DNA of 64,000 nt from Paenibacillus massiliensis subsp. panacisoli DSM 21345 (GCF_000426545.1 NZ_AUFO01000012.1:124001-188000); one strand, 5' to 3'; positions 31,617 through 41,618 are shown, counted from the stretch's first letter. Made by a program: numbers and translations. Notes: a model not told the origin generated them from the sequence alone.

Positions 31617-34600
31617 ATGAACCAACCGCTGTACGCAATTTGGCTTGGAGATGTAATGTTCTGCTTTTCGGGTGAGACTTCTGAGCCACGTGTCGATGCC
31701 TGGAGCAGTGTCGTACGAAGACTGAAGCTATCTAACGGAATACAACCTTTTCGGCAGGCAGCATTGCGGCTGGCTGAGCTGCGTGTGCCCAATGCTGGAC
31801 GTGCGGAGCAATCAGGCGGAGGCAAGAGGCGAGCCATGCTCGGACGTACATTGGAAGGACTGGCACTGGAGCCTGCAGATGCGCTTGAGCTGCTGCTGCG
31901 CTTGAGTGAACAGGACTGTGCTGCTGCAGGTATCCGGGCAGGAGAAGAGCTGCCTTATTGGCGAACAGCGGCGCGGTTTGCGCTTGAACTGATTCATAGA
32001 GGCGAGGTTGTGCCAGGTATCCAGCAGGTGCAGTCCGGCGGTGCCAGACGACGCGGTGTGCAGGAATCTGCGATGGGTGTCTGGCAGCCACGACTCGAAT
32101 CGGAAGAGGATATCGGTAGATTTCGTGAGCTAGCAGCAGCAATGCCTGCGATTGGTCTGTCTGCGCCAACGCTGCTTGCGAATCATGATCCTTCCTCTCG
32201 GGAAGAAGCCGCAGCGATCGTACTGCATTCCTTCATGTCCGCCATCATTCAGCAGGAGATGCGCAAGGCGACGGCGGAACGTGAGCGTGAGCTCTCCAGG
32301 CAGCGCCCGGATTATCGCCGCGGGACCTCACCGCTGGCTGATCTATGGTGGAACAGTCTGCTGACAGGTACGCGACCGATCACCATTCAGGGTACGCCAG
32401 CTGAGATGGAGGAGCTTCATGCACAGGTGGCTTCATTGAATGGAGCAGGTATTCCGCAGAGTGGGAAGGAAGAAAGAGAGCCTGAGGAAGGGAGCTTGCG
32501 CCTGTGTCTGCGTCTTGAGCCTCCTCTAGAGGAGGGAGCTACGAATTGGCAGGTGACCTTCTGGGCGGAAAGTGTGCTGGAGCCGTCCCTCCGTCTATCA
32601 GCGGCGGATATATGGACGTATGACAAGCCTGATCTTGAACGCGGGCATATCATTTATCGCCATCTTCGACTGCAGCTACTCATGAGTATGGGACGTGCAG
32701 CAGAGGTGTCGCGTGAGGTGAAGGGGGCTATGCAGAATCCCTACCCGGAAGCCTTCACCTTAAGCCCGGAGCAGTTCTATCCTTTCCTGCTCGAATCGGT
32801 CCCAAGACTACAGAAGATCGGTGCAGCTGTACAAATGCCTTCCAAATGGAGCAAGGAGGGACGCAAGCGCGCAGGCTTGCGTCTGCGTATGCGTGAGCAT
32901 GCAGAGGGTACTGCGTTCGGGACAAACGCAGTGGAGGCCTCTCCACTAGGCATGCATCAAATTGTAGCCTTCGATGCCGAGGCGGTGCTAGGTGGGAATG
33001 TGCTGTCACTGGCGGAGCTTGAAGCCATCGCTGCAACTAACCTGCCCTATGTACACTTGCGAGGCGAATGGGTTGAGATTGATCCGAAAGAGCTGCGACA
33101 GGTACTGAGATACATCAAGAAACAGGAAGAGGGCGAGATGACTCTGGCCGAATGGATGCATTTGTCTGCCGAGCAGGACCCAGAGGAGGGCTCCGTCTGG
33201 AAGGGCATATCCATCTATGGCACTGAGTCGTTTGGTCTGCTGGGCTCGCTGCTGGAGGGCGGTGTGCTAAGATCTGTTGCCCCAAGGCGAGTACCTCCCC
33301 AACTGCATGGGCAATTGCGTCCATATCAGGAGCGTGGCTTTCAGTGGTTGTCTGCGATGCGTGATCTGGGCTTTGGTGTGTGCCTTGCGGACGATATGGG
33401 ACTGGGAAAGACAATACAGGTAATTACCTGTCTACTCGATTACAGCCCGTCCAATAGCAGCAGGGGGCCTGCGCTGATTATCTGCCCGACCTCCTTACTT
33501 GGCAATTGGCAGCGTGAACTGCAGCGGTTCGCACCCGACCTGTCGCTATATATCCATCATGGGGGCCAGCGACTGCATGGTGAGGATTTCGTGAACCAGG
33601 TTACGGATCATGAGATTGTACTGACGACCTATCATCTGGCTGGTCGCGACGGGGGCGATCTATCAGCCGTATCGTGGTCCTCCATTGTGCTGGATGAAGC
33701 ACAATACATCAAGAATTCCAGGACCAAGCAATCGCAGAGCGTTATGAAGCTCTCGGCTCCGCATCGGATTGCCATGACAGGCACTCCCGTTGAGAACCGT
33801 CTCAGCGAGCTGTGGTCGATCTTTCATTTCCTGAATCCTGGTTATCTTGGGAGCGCGACTTCCTTCCGGCACCGTTATACCGGTGCAGCGGAGGATCGAC
33901 AGGAGATGCTACGTGAGCTGCATAAGCTGGTCTCGCCCTTCATGCTGCGCAGATTGAAGAGTGACCCCGATATTCGCAAGGACCTTCCAGAGAAGCTGGA
34001 GCTCAAATCATATTGTGTGCTGACTCCAGAGCAGGCGGGCATGTACAGAGGCGTCGTTGATCAATTGATGGGAACCTTGGATGGACAAAGTGGCATCGCA
34101 CGCAAAGGCTTGGTCCTTTCCTCCTTGACGAAGCTGAAGCAGATCTGTAATCACCCAGCTCTATTGGGTAGTAAACGGGGAGAGAATGCCAAGTCAGAGG
34201 CCTCGGGCAAAATGGAACGACTGCTGGAGCTGATCGAGGCCATACGGGCCAATGGAGAAGCAGCGCTGATCTTCACTCAGTATGTAGCTATGGGAGAGCT
34301 ACTGGTATCACGTCTGGCACGGATGTATGACGAGCGTCCTTCTTTCCTCCACGGCGGGCTGTCCAAGCAGCAGAGAGATGAGCTGGTGCAGCGATTCCAG
34401 CAGGGGGAAGGACCAGATATCTTCGTTCTCTCGCTTCGAGCAGGAGGCGTCGGTCTGAATCTGACACGGGCTAGCCATGTCATCCATTATGATCGCTGGT
34501 GGAATCCCGCTGTGGAGAATCAGGCGACAGACCGTGTATTCCGGATTGGACAGAACCGCAATGTTCAGGTGCACAAGCTGATTTGTCAGGGCACGCTGGA

Positions 34601-34748
34601 GGAACGGATTGATGAGCTGATTGAGAGCAAAAAGATGCTGTCCGAGCAGGTTGTCGGCTCTGGCGAGAATTGGCTTACAGAGATGTCAGATGAAGAGCTG
34701 CGAGGCTTGGTTGCCTTGCAGAATGATATTTGGTTGCAGGGGGAATGA
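31617..34748 (+). CDS. SNF2-family DEAD/DEAH-box helicase
   Basis: A 1043-residue SNF2 ATPase, a DNA translocase of the bacterial HepA/YqhH-like group. The first 540 residues include the SNF2-associated (DUF3670-like) region. Walker A is DDMGLGKTIQ at about residue 591, motif II is LDEAQYIKN at about 692, and the helicase C-terminal motifs are FLHGGLSKQQRDE and ATDRVFRIGQNRNVQVHKL. Such proteins are thought to act in DNA repair or transcription complex recycling. The next gene overlaps its stop codon by 4 bp (ATGA) and encodes a SWIM-finger protein, a common partner. Confidence 0.93.
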   Translation: MNQPLYAIWLGDVMFCFSGETSEPRVDAWSSVVRRLKLSNGIQPFRQAALRLAELRVPNAGRAEQSGGGKRRAMLGRTLEGLALEPADALELLLRLSEQDCAAAGIRAGEELPYWRTAARFALELIHRGEVVPGIQQVQSGGARRRGVQESAMGVWQPRLESEEDIGRFRELAAAMPAIGLSAPTLLANHDPSSREEAAAIVLHSFMSAIIQQEMRKATAERERELSRQRPDYRRGTSPLADLWWNSLLTGTRPITIQGTPAEMEELHAQVASLNGAGIPQSGKEEREPEEGSLRLCLRLEPPLEEGATNWQVTFWAESVLEPSLRLSAADIWTYDKPDLERGHIIYRHLRLQLLMSMGRAAEVSREVKGAMQNPYPEAFTLSPEQFYPFLLESVPRLQKIGAAVQMPSKWSKEGRKRAGLRLRMREHAEGTAFGTNAVEASPLGMHQIVAFDAEAVLGGNVLSLAELEAIAATNLPYVHLRGEWVEIDPKELRQVLRYIKKQEEGEMTLAEWMHLSAEQDPEEGSVWKGISIYGTESFGLLGSLLEGGVLRSVAPRRVPPQLHGQLRPYQERGFQWLSAMRDLGFGVCLADDMGLGKTIQVITCLLDYSPSNSSRGPALIICPTSLLGNWQRELQRFAPDLSLYIHHGGQRLHGEDFVNQVTDHEIVLTTYHLAGRDGGDLSAVSWSSIVLDEAQYIKNSRTKQSQSVMKLSAPHRIAMTGTPVENRLSELWSIFHFLNPGYLGSATSFRHRYTGAAEDRQEMLRELHKLVSPFMLRRLKSDPDIRKDLPEKLELKSYCVLTPEQAGMYRGVVDQLMGTLDGQSGIARKGLVLSSLTKLKQICNHPALLGSKRGENAKSEASGKMERLLELIEAIRANGEAALIFTQYVAMGELLVSRLARMYDERPSFLHGGLSKQQRDELVQRFQQGEGPDIFVLSLRAGGVGLNLTRASHVIHYDRWWNPAVENQATDRVFRIGQNRNVQVHKLICQGTLEERIDELIESKKMLSEQVVGSGENWLTEMSDEELRGLVALQNDIWLQGE

Positions 34749-35443
34749 AGATGCGAATAAGTCTGCAGGTGGCTGCAGGGACATGGTCGGCAGAGTGGAG
34801 CGATGAGCGGCAAGAGCAGCCTGTATGCACAGTCACAGGCAGGACGGAACTGCTTGCTCTCCCAATCCGGGAGAGTATACTGAACAGGCTGCGCGGCTTC
34901 CCCCTGGAGCTGTACCAGTTATTGCAGGGAGATGCATCTGAATGGATCAAGAGACAACTGCCGCCCCTCCTCATCCTTGAAGACTGTAGCTGTGGAGAGC
35001 AGGAGTGCAGGCATGCCACGGAGGCACTGGCTGTGCTAGAGGCTGATCCGTTGCTCAGACTGGAAGCAGCGGGGCTGTCGAAGGCGGAGCTATTATCTGG
35101 CGTATTTGACGAGTGGGCGAGAGACCGGGGAAGGGCGTCTGGAAGTAATCCTCTCGAACGACTCGCTGTCGATCCGTCTGGGGAAGGCAGACGAGGGGGA
35201 GGCGCATTCGGTGAGTGGATTGCAGAAGCAGCGGCCGAAGGAACCCTTCATCAGCCAGGCCCCGAACTGCATACGTTCGAGATTCGCTCATCTACAGGGC
35301 CGGTGTCACAGCCTGAGCTTCGTGATGTAGCCGCCCTGATGTCTCATCACCCGAAGGCGCTTCAGGCACTCGACATCGTTCGTCAGCATGCCGCTGCGAA
35401 TGTGCAGGAACGAATTGGAGGTCTGTCGAAAAGAGACGTCTGA
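34745..35443 (+). CDS. SWIM zinc-finger protein, SNF2 partner
   Basis: A 232-residue protein with the SWIM pattern C-x-C-x4-C-x-H (CSCGEQECRH) at about residues 77-86. SWIM fingers bind DNA or protein, and in bacteria are often encoded beside or fused to SNF2 ATPases. The start ATG 34745 overlaps the helicase stop (ATGA), so the two are translationally coupled. The rest of the protein has no recognised domain. Typical SWIM proteins of this kind are longer (about 400-600 residues), so this one is compact. Confidence 0.78.
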   Translation: MKMRISLQVAAGTWSAEWSDERQEQPVCTVTGRTELLALPIRESILNRLRGFPLELYQLLQGDASEWIKRQLPPLLILEDCSCGEQECRHATEALAVLEADPLLRLEAAGLSKAELLSGVFDEWARDRGRASGSNPLERLAVDPSGEGRRGGGAFGEWIAEAAAEGTLHQPGPELHTFEIRSSTGPVSQPELRDVAALMSHHPKALQALDIVRQHAAANVQERIGGLSKRDV

Positions 35444-35597
35444 TAGACGAATTAGGCTATAATAGGACTATATCCGTTACTCAGTTCATGGCATGGTCCT
35501 ATATGAACATCGTGACTTATTCACAATTTGGATACAATGGGATGGTGCGATCTGAAGATCGAATATTCATCCTGACATAGATTAAGGAGCTTATCTC

Positions 35598-36611
35598 ATG
35601 GAGCATATGAAACACCGCATGAGCGGTTATAAATCTTGGACAAGACTGTTGATTCCGGGCCTACTGGTGCCAGCAATGCTGCTAGGCGGTTGCGGCGAAG
35701 GGGGAGCCGGCAAGCAGGAGAGCGACAACCTGGCGGCCTCTCAAGGAGAACAAGGCGGAGAGCAGTCTGTACAGCCTGCTGAACCGGGGACAGATACACC
35801 AGCAGTTGACGGCAGCACTGACGACAACAACACGGAAGTATCCCCGGGGTCTGCTACTGGATCTACTGGTGCAGGACAAGCATCGGGAGAACAGCCCGCA
35901 GGTGGAGACTCAGGAGTAGGACAGGCTACAGGCGGTACGAGCTCGTCAGCAGCTCCGGTGCTGGCACAACGTCAGAACAATGCACTGCAAGCGACAGTAC
36001 GGGAGCAGGGAAGCAAGGCTGTAGTGACGAACGCTGAGGCCATCGCTGTCATTGTGAACAAGCAGCGTAGCCTTCCAGATGGCTATGAGCCTAGTGATCT
36101 GGTCGAGCCGAATGTACCGTTCTCCTTCGACGGCCCTCATGAGAAGCGCCATATGCGTAAGGAAGCAGCTCAGGCACTTGAGGGACTCTTCGCAGCAGCA
36201 GAGCGGGATGGGATAGAGCTGCGCGCTGTCTCTGGATACCGGTCCTACAAACGTCAAGAGGCCATCTATAACAACAACGTGAAGACCAAGGGTGAGGCCT
36301 ATGCATCACGCGTGAGCGCCGTCCCTGGTATGAGTGAGCATCAGACGGGCCTGTCCATCGACGTATCTAGCCCAAGTGTAGGGAATGCGCTGGAAGAGTC
36401 GCTTGGCAGCACCAAAGAAGGCAAATGGCTCGCAGAGCATGGACCTGAATATGGCTTTGTCATTCGTTATCCAGATGGCAAGGAAAGTATTACGGGTTAT
36501 GTATATGAGCCTTGGCACATTCGATACCTTGGCAAGGAGCTTGCACAGGACGTAGCCAAGCTGGGACTGACGCTGGAGGAGTATTTTGACGAGGATCATA
36601 TGAAGCTGTAG
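35598..36611 (+). CDS. VanY-type D-alanyl-D-alanine carboxypeptidase, lipoprotein
   Basis: A 337-residue secreted peptidase that trims the terminal D-Ala of peptidoglycan stem peptides. The lipobox LLGGC (C32) anchors it outside the membrane. A disordered Gly/Ser/Thr/Glu linker runs to about residue 120. The catalytic domain shows SGYRSYKRQEAIYNN, MSEHQTGLSIDVSS (zinc His and Asp) and EPWHIRYLG (second His). The ATG follows AAGGAGCTTATCTC. It stands alone between the SWIM gene and a bidirectional terminator. Confidence 0.93.
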   Translation: MEHMKHRMSGYKSWTRLLIPGLLVPAMLLGGCGEGGAGKQESDNLAASQGEQGGEQSVQPAEPGTDTPAVDGSTDDNNTEVSPGSATGSTGAGQASGEQPAGGDSGVGQATGGTSSSAAPVLAQRQNNALQATVREQGSKAVVTNAEAIAVIVNKQRSLPDGYEPSDLVEPNVPFSFDGPHEKRHMRKEAAQALEGLFAAAERDGIELRAVSGYRSYKRQEAIYNNNVKTKGEAYASRVSAVPGMSEHQTGLSIDVSSPSVGNALEESLGSTKEGKWLAEHGPEYGFVIRYPDGKESITGYVYEPWHIRYLGKELAQDVAKLGLTLEEYFDEDHMKL

Positions 36612-36705
36612 TGACACGAGAATTATTGGAAATATAGTGCACCGAGAAGCAACTGCATTTGCAATGAGACGAGGATCATCTAAGGTCATAGCGATCTAAC
36701 AATAG

Positions 36706-36757
36706 AAAAAACAGGTCGGGGACAGAGCTCAGTTGAGCGGTTCTCGACCTGTTTTTT
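36706..36757. terminator. Bidirectional terminator
   Basis: AAAAAACAGGTCG pairs with CGACCTGTTTTTT. It serves vanY on the plus strand and could also stop the minus-strand alarmone synthetase transcript. Confidence 0.82.
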
Positions 36758-36810
36758 GTTCGCCTCACTGGTTGCAGCACCAGCTCCAGATAGCGGAACT
36801 GGTCACAAGT

Positions 36811-36862
36811 CAGGCTTGCTCTCGGGGCATAAGCTTATGCTCCGAGAGCAGGCCGCTTTTGT
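36811..36862. terminator. Second strong hairpin near the convergent ends
   Basis: TTGCTCTCGGGGCATAAG pairs with CTTATGCTCCGAGAGCAG around a continuous palindrome, then GCCGCTTTTG on the plus strand. Only four T follow, so termination is less sure than for the hairpin at 36706. Confidence 0.6.
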
Positions 36863-36895
36863 TCACATTGTCATTAGGACAAGCTAAGAACGGGA

Positions 36896-37612
36896 CTAGG
36901 AAGGCTGTCGCTGTCCGTCACTCAGGGACAGGATTTCACGACGCAGACTCAGCATCTTGTCATCCAGCGCATTGGCCGCTTTGGCTGCCTCGGCGAGCTC
37001 AGTCACAACATATTCCGGTACCTGTTTGTCAAATTTGTAATACAGGATATGCTCCAGGCTGGCCCAGAAATCCATAGCGAGCGTACGCATCTGAATCTCG
37101 ACCTTCATCCAGCGCTTGCCCTCGAACAGGATCAGAGGCACCTCTACAATGACATGCAGACTTTGATAGCCATTAGGCTTAGGATGAGCAATATAGTCCT
37201 TTACTTCTATGATGCGTATATCCTCACGGGTCTGCAAATGATCCAGCAGACGATAGATATCCTTGACAAAAGCACATACAATACGCATACCCGCTATGTC
37301 ATGAATTTGGGATAACACGTTATCCACCGTGACTTCATATCCTTTACGGCGGACCTTCTCCAATATACTATGGGGCTCCTTGATCCGAGTCTTGATATGC
37401 TCAATGGGACTGAAGCCATCCATGAGCTTCCATTCGGTCTGAATCAGCTTGATCTTGTTCTGGAGCTCCTCCAGAGCGAGCTGGTACATGACGGGTATTT
37501 TCTTCCACTCCTCAAACTGCTTGGCGAGCTGATGATTAGTCTCCAGATGCTGCTGGAACTCATGAAGCGGGAGTGGGATTTGATTCAAGGTTGACGAATT
37601 GGATTCAGTCAC
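36896..37612 (-). CDS. Small alarmone synthetase (GTP pyrophosphokinase family)
   Basis: About 238 residues of the RelQ/RelP group, which make (p)ppGpp from ATP and GTP or GDP without a hydrolase domain. The synthetase motifs are SQIHDIAGMRIVCAFVKDIY, IAHPKPNGYQSLHVIVEVP and VEIQMRTLAMDFWASLEH. Two starts are possible: ATG 37618 lies 1 nt from AGGAGA, while GTG 37612 lies about 7 nt from it and is preferred. The open frame extends to 37903, but that part has no ribosome binding site. I cannot tell RelP from RelQ. Confidence 0.88.
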   Translation of the reverse strand: MTESNSSTLNQIPLPLHEFQQHLETNHQLAKQFEEWKKIPVMYQLALEELQNKIKLIQTEWKLMDGFSPIEHIKTRIKEPHSILEKVRRKGYEVTVDNVLSQIHDIAGMRIVCAFVKDIYRLLDHLQTREDIRIIEVKDYIAHPKPNGYQSLHVIVEVPLILFEGKRWMKVEIQMRTLAMDFWASLEHILYYKFDKQVPEYVVTELAEAAKAANALDDKMLSLRREILSLSDGQRQPS

Positions 37613-37864
37613 ATGCATTCTCCTAGCCGGCCGTACATGGAAGTTACATCGCAGCAGGGCAGTGCTGGCAATCAGTGTTCCCAAAAGGTAGATGGGCTTC
37701 ACGATCCACGGCCTCGTTAAAGTGTGGTGACCTGCCAGATATCCTGTCTTGCTAATATTCAGCTGCGAATGATGTACTGCTGAGCGCTGTACACTGTCAC
37801 TTTCGTATTCAATAGCCCTGCACGTGCCGTATGTGTTTTTTCGGGCTGTTCTTGCCTTAATTCT

Positions 37865-37894
37865 ATTGTACACTAAGCCGAATCTTACAAGCAA
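37865..37894 (-). promoter_or_regulatory. Candidate promoter for the alarmone synthetase gene
   Basis: Read on the minus strand, TTGCTT (37894-37889) and TACAAT (37870-37865) are 18 bp apart. This would give a leader of about 250 nt. The rest of the 37613-37990 gap shows nothing else convincing. Confidence 0.45.
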
Positions 37895-37990
37895 AAGCTT
37901 CACGCTTAAAGTGAGCTTAAATTATGAAGAAATGTGCATAGCGTATGTGTGGAATCTGCTAAATGTATACATATAAAGTATCTCTGATGC

Positions 37991-40420
37991 TTATCTGGCG
38001 GGCACAGCACGAGTACCCGTCTGCATCGCTGCTGAGCATAGCGGACATGCCGGCGGTGCCTCCCGCGTCGTCTGTCTGGTGAATCCTGCTTGTTCTGCCT
38101 GGCTAGCTGTTCCTTGTCTGGTCTGACCAGTCTTTTGATGAACTGCTGACCCTCCGCTTAGGCTAGCAAAAGAGGCTGCTGATGCTCCAGATGCTCCCCG
38201 GGTGTCTTGTCGCATCCAGGCTCCGCAAGCCACATCCGGGCAGACCCACACCGGTATGGTGATGGTGCGGGGGCTTCGCCCTTCGCTAACTCGTTCCTTG
38301 ACCTCCGGTCTTGATGTCGAAGGGCGAGAGGGTACCTGCTTGACTCCGTAGGCCTCCAGCAGAAAACGGGATACGGCGGCAGGCTTCCCATGATGAGATG
38401 CTGGAGACGTAATATACAGCATCTGCTTCGCTCGTGTGACCGCTACGTAGGCCAGTCGCCGTTCCTCTTCAAGCAGGGCATCCGTATCAGATAAAGTCGT
38501 GCCTGAAGAGCCAGCAGCTGCTTGACCTTGGCGTAGGTCCTCCGGTGCCTGGGAGGCTAGAGCCGAGCTGTGTGGGAGCAAGCCCTCGCTGGCACCGATC
38601 CAATATACGCAGGGAAATTCGAGACCCTTGGCACGGTGAATGGTCATGAGATGCAGTGCATCCCCGTCAGCAGCAGCCTGTAGCTGCTCCATTTCTTGAT
38701 GACGCCTTGTCAGCTCGTTAGCGAAGCCTACGAAATCCTCCACTGTCTCGAAGCGCTGCGCAGCAGTCTCAAGCTCCTCCAGACTTTCCTGAATGGTCTC
38801 CTTGTAGTGTGTCCATGTACCCGGATCACCGCTCTCCAGATATTTATCATAAAATGTGCGTCGCATTTCCTGGATGGCTGCTACAGGCTTCATCCCTGCG
38901 AGATTCTTAATCAGGCGAATCCGTTCTTTGACTTGCTCATGCTGGAAGCTCTGCAGTCGATCCCAACGGGTCAGGTGAATGAGCGGATACTTCTTGGGCT
39001 GCTTGCGATCCTCCGTCTGAAGATACTCGATTCCTGACTCCCGAGGCACATAGAGGGGGCCAAGTACACTGGGAAGCGCCTCCTTCAGCCGAGGGTTCAG
39101 GGCCAGCCGCAGATGATCCATCAGCGGACGAATCAGGGACTGATCATAGAATACGGAGCTCGCACCATATTGGACAAAAGGAATCTCCCGCATGACTAAC
39201 TGCTCGAAGATCGCCCGACTGGCGCTCGCGGTACGGTGTAGAATAGCGATATCAGCATAACGCAGCGTACCCTCCTCTACCTGCTGGGTCAGGTGCTGGA
39301 TTACATGGGCGGCCTCCTCTTCCGCTTGAGCGGGAGTAAAGTATTGCGGCTCTAAGCCTCCTGGACCTGCGGACATGAGAGTCTTCTTCCGTCTCCGGCG
39401 ATTCACAGCGATGATGCGTGAGCCCAAGCCGAGAATGCGAGGATCACTGCGATAATTAATATTCAGGGTAATAATCTTGGCTCCCGGATAGACGCGGTCG
39501 AACTCCAGAATCGACTCCTGACGCGCACCATTGAAGGTGTAGATGGTCTGGTCGTCATCACCTACGACCATCAGGTTGCGATGTGGGGCGGCCAATCTGC
39601 GTACCATTTCATACTGGAGCACGTTGGTGTCCTGGAACTCATCGACCATAATATAAGAGAAGCGCCGCTGTAGTGGACGCAGGATGTCTGGATCACGCAT
39701 CATAGTCGCTGCCCGGAGCAGAATGTCGTCGAAGTCTATTTTATGACGATCCCGCTTCCATTCCTCGTAGCCCAGGACGACCTGCTTCAGATCAGCTTCC
39801 TCGGGAGTGGACTCAGGCAGCTCCTCCACCTGTCTTCCTTCTCCCTTCCAGGCAGACAGGGCAGACAGGATGGTCTCTGGCTGCATGGCATCACTTAACC
39901 GCAGACGACGCAGGAGCATTTTCACCACAGTATGCTGCGCCTGCGTATCTCCGAAGATCTCCTCTTGTACACCCTGATGTCGGAGCAGTGCGAGTGCAAA
40001 GGAATGGAACGTACGGGCTTGCACGGCTTTGGCAGCAGCGGGCCGAATTCCGGGTAATGCGGCGATTCGCTCTTTCATCTCGGCAGCAGCTTTACTGGTG
40101 AAGGTAACGAGAAGCAGTGAGGACGGGGCTACACCACGTACCGTAATAAGATAGCCAGCTCTGGCGGCGAGCACTGTCGTTTTGCCGCAGCCTGCACCAG
40201 CCAGGGTCAGAAGAGGTCCTTGTCCGTAGCGCACCGCATCAATCTGCGGCTTATTCAGCAGAATACCAGCCTGCTCCAGGGCGCGAAAATAAGCAGCATC
40301 TGGCTCGTGCTCGTGCACAAGCTCCCTGCTGGTATTGAGAGAGGCTCTGGAAGCCTCCGGCTGTGTTGTATGATAGGCAACCCCGAGTGGACGGGGGTAA
40401 AATGTACTTATGGGGTTCAT
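37991..40420 (-). CDS. UvrD/PcrA-like ATP-dependent DNA helicase
   Basis: An 809-residue superfamily 1 helicase. Walker A is LAGAGCGKTTVLAAR at about residue 78, with Cys where most UvrD proteins have Ser. Motif II is MVDEFQDTNVLQYE near 259; motif III is VVGDDDQTIYTFNGA, and the late motifs include LMTIHRAKGLEFPCVY and RRLAYVAVTRAKQMLYI. The C-terminal 110 residues carry two Cys pairs (CPDVAC near 730, CPLC near 793), suggesting a zinc ribbon. ATG 40420 follows GAAAGAGG. It resembles the Bacillus YjcD group. Confidence 0.9.
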   Translation of the reverse strand: MNPISTFYPRPLGVAYHTTQPEASRASLNTSRELVHEHEPDAAYFRALEQAGILLNKPQIDAVRYGQGPLLTLAGAGCGKTTVLAARAGYLITVRGVAPSSLLLVTFTSKAAAEMKERIAALPGIRPAAAKAVQARTFHSFALALLRHQGVQEEIFGDTQAQHTVVKMLLRRLRLSDAMQPETILSALSAWKGEGRQVEELPESTPEEADLKQVVLGYEEWKRDRHKIDFDDILLRAATMMRDPDILRPLQRRFSYIMVDEFQDTNVLQYEMVRRLAAPHRNLMVVGDDDQTIYTFNGARQESILEFDRVYPGAKIITLNINYRSDPRILGLGSRIIAVNRRRRKKTLMSAGPGGLEPQYFTPAQAEEEAAHVIQHLTQQVEEGTLRYADIAILHRTASASRAIFEQLVMREIPFVQYGASSVFYDQSLIRPLMDHLRLALNPRLKEALPSVLGPLYVPRESGIEYLQTEDRKQPKKYPLIHLTRWDRLQSFQHEQVKERIRLIKNLAGMKPVAAIQEMRRTFYDKYLESGDPGTWTHYKETIQESLEELETAAQRFETVEDFVGFANELTRRHQEMEQLQAAADGDALHLMTIHRAKGLEFPCVYWIGASEGLLPHSSALASQAPEDLRQGQAAAGSSGTTLSDTDALLEEERRLAYVAVTRAKQMLYITSPASHHGKPAAVSRFLLEAYGVKQVPSRPSTSRPEVKERVSEGRSPRTITIPVWVCPDVACGAWMRQDTRGASGASAASFASLSGGSAVHQKTGQTRQGTASQAEQAGFTRQTTREAPPACPLCSAAMQTGTRAVPAR

Positions 40421-40739
40421 ACTGTGAAACCTCTTTCGTTTTCAAAATCTTCCATTTTCACATTCCAGCATACTTTTTGGTATGATAGACATGTTCTGAA
40501 CAGACAGGCGCGACTTTCGAGCGAAAATTGCGTCCAACAACTAATATGAATATATAGAAATCCATTATAGCGAAGATTGGCCGCTTCCAACAGTAGCCTG
40601 GCAAAAGGGGATTACGTATACGACCTGACCAATAGGCTGACCCATAGCCCTGGAAATATAGTTAGGCTCATGCGGTGCAGGCGCCTGAAGGATGTCTGGC
40701 AGGTATATGGCTTGAAGAGGAACGAGGAGGATACAGATT
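40421..40739. other. Divergent intergenic region, no gene
   Basis: This 319-bp gap separates the helicase from the zinc-ribbon gene. It contains CATACTTTTTGGTATG (an inverted repeat near 40470) with TATGAT that could be part of a promoter, and TTTCG-AG-CGAAA near 40516. No LexA-type GAAC-N4-GTTC box was found. Confidence 0.4.
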
Positions 40740-41618
40740 ATGAAATTTATTCAGCGTATTAAGGATGGGGCGAACAGGGCGACAGAGAAGGCCCAACATG
40801 CGGTTGAGATCGGGAGAATTAATAATCAGATTGACGCGATCCAGCAAGAGATGGATGTGCATTTCTTGCGGATGGGGCAGGTCTTCTACGAGGGCTACCG
40901 TTATTCCGATATGTCCATTGCTGAGGTGGAAATGACCCAGCTGTCCAAGGAATGTGATAAGCTGCAGGACGATGTGGATCGGCTGCGTGGGATTATTGCT
41001 GAGCTGAAGAACGAGCGGCTGTGCGAATGCGGTGCCTCCGCTGCACTGGACGCCAACTTCTGTCCGAAGTGTGGGCGCAAGCTGACGAATGACTTCGGTA
41101 GCTCGCCATCTCGCACTCAAGCTCATACTCAGGCCCAAGCTCAAAGTAATACTCAAAATCATACTCATGCCCATTCTCAGGCTGCAGTAGCAAGCGACAT
41201 TTCCTCGATTCTGCGGGAGAGTGGCTTGGGCCATCAGGAGCCTATTCTGGAGAAGGCACCAGAGCAAGGGCAGGAGAAGCGCAAATTCGAGCTTCCGGAA
41301 TTGGACGAGGATAGATATGATTATGCAGAACATGATTTCTCGCCTGAAGAAAAGGCGGAATTCGATGCAGAGTGGGAGCGTCGCCGACAAGAGGAGCTGG
41401 CTGCCAAGCAGATGGAGGAAGAGAAGCTGGCACGTGAACGCAAGCGTCAAGAGGTGTTGGATGAGCGAATCCGCTATTGGCAGGAGAACAATCAGACTGA
41501 CGCTCAGGCAGCGCCACGCATAAATACGGATCGTGAGCTGGTACGCTGCCAAATTTGTACTGCTGAGCTGCCACAAGGCTCCAAGTGGTGTCCCCGCTGT
41601 GGTGCTGAACAAATCTGA
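40740..41618 (+). CDS. Double zinc-ribbon protein of unknown function
   Basis: A 292-residue protein. The first 90 residues are coiled-coil like (INNQIDAIQQEM, LSKECDKLQDDVDRLRGII). A zinc ribbon follows (CECGASA...FCPKCGRK), then a Gln/Thr/His-rich low-complexity stretch (AQAQSNTQNHTHAHSQ), an acidic and basic helical region, and a second zinc ribbon at the C-terminus (CQICTAELPQGSKWCPRCG). The ATG follows GAGGAGGATACAGATT. It may be an adaptor; the function is not known. Confidence 0.75.
   Translation: MKFIQRIKDGANRATEKAQHAVEIGRINNQIDAIQQEMDVHFLRMGQVFYEGYRYSDMSIAEVEMTQLSKECDKLQDDVDRLRGIIAELKNERLCECGASAALDANFCPKCGRKLTNDFGSSPSRTQAHTQAQAQSNTQNHTHAHSQAAVASDISSILRESGLGHQEPILEKAPEQGQEKRKFELPELDEDRYDYAEHDFSPEEKAEFDAEWERRRQEELAAKQMEEEKLARERKRQEVLDERIRYWQENNQTDAQAAPRINTDRELVRCQICTAELPQGSKWCPRCGAEQI

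Noticed and set aside
37613..37903. N-terminal extension of the alarmone synthetase
   Set aside because: The family starts near residue MHVTES/VTESNSS, and the AGGAGA site lies just before it.
40421..40739. LexA box for the UvrD-like helicase
   Set aside because: GTTCTGAAC occurs near 40494, but the Gram-positive box GAAC-N4-GTTC is not present.
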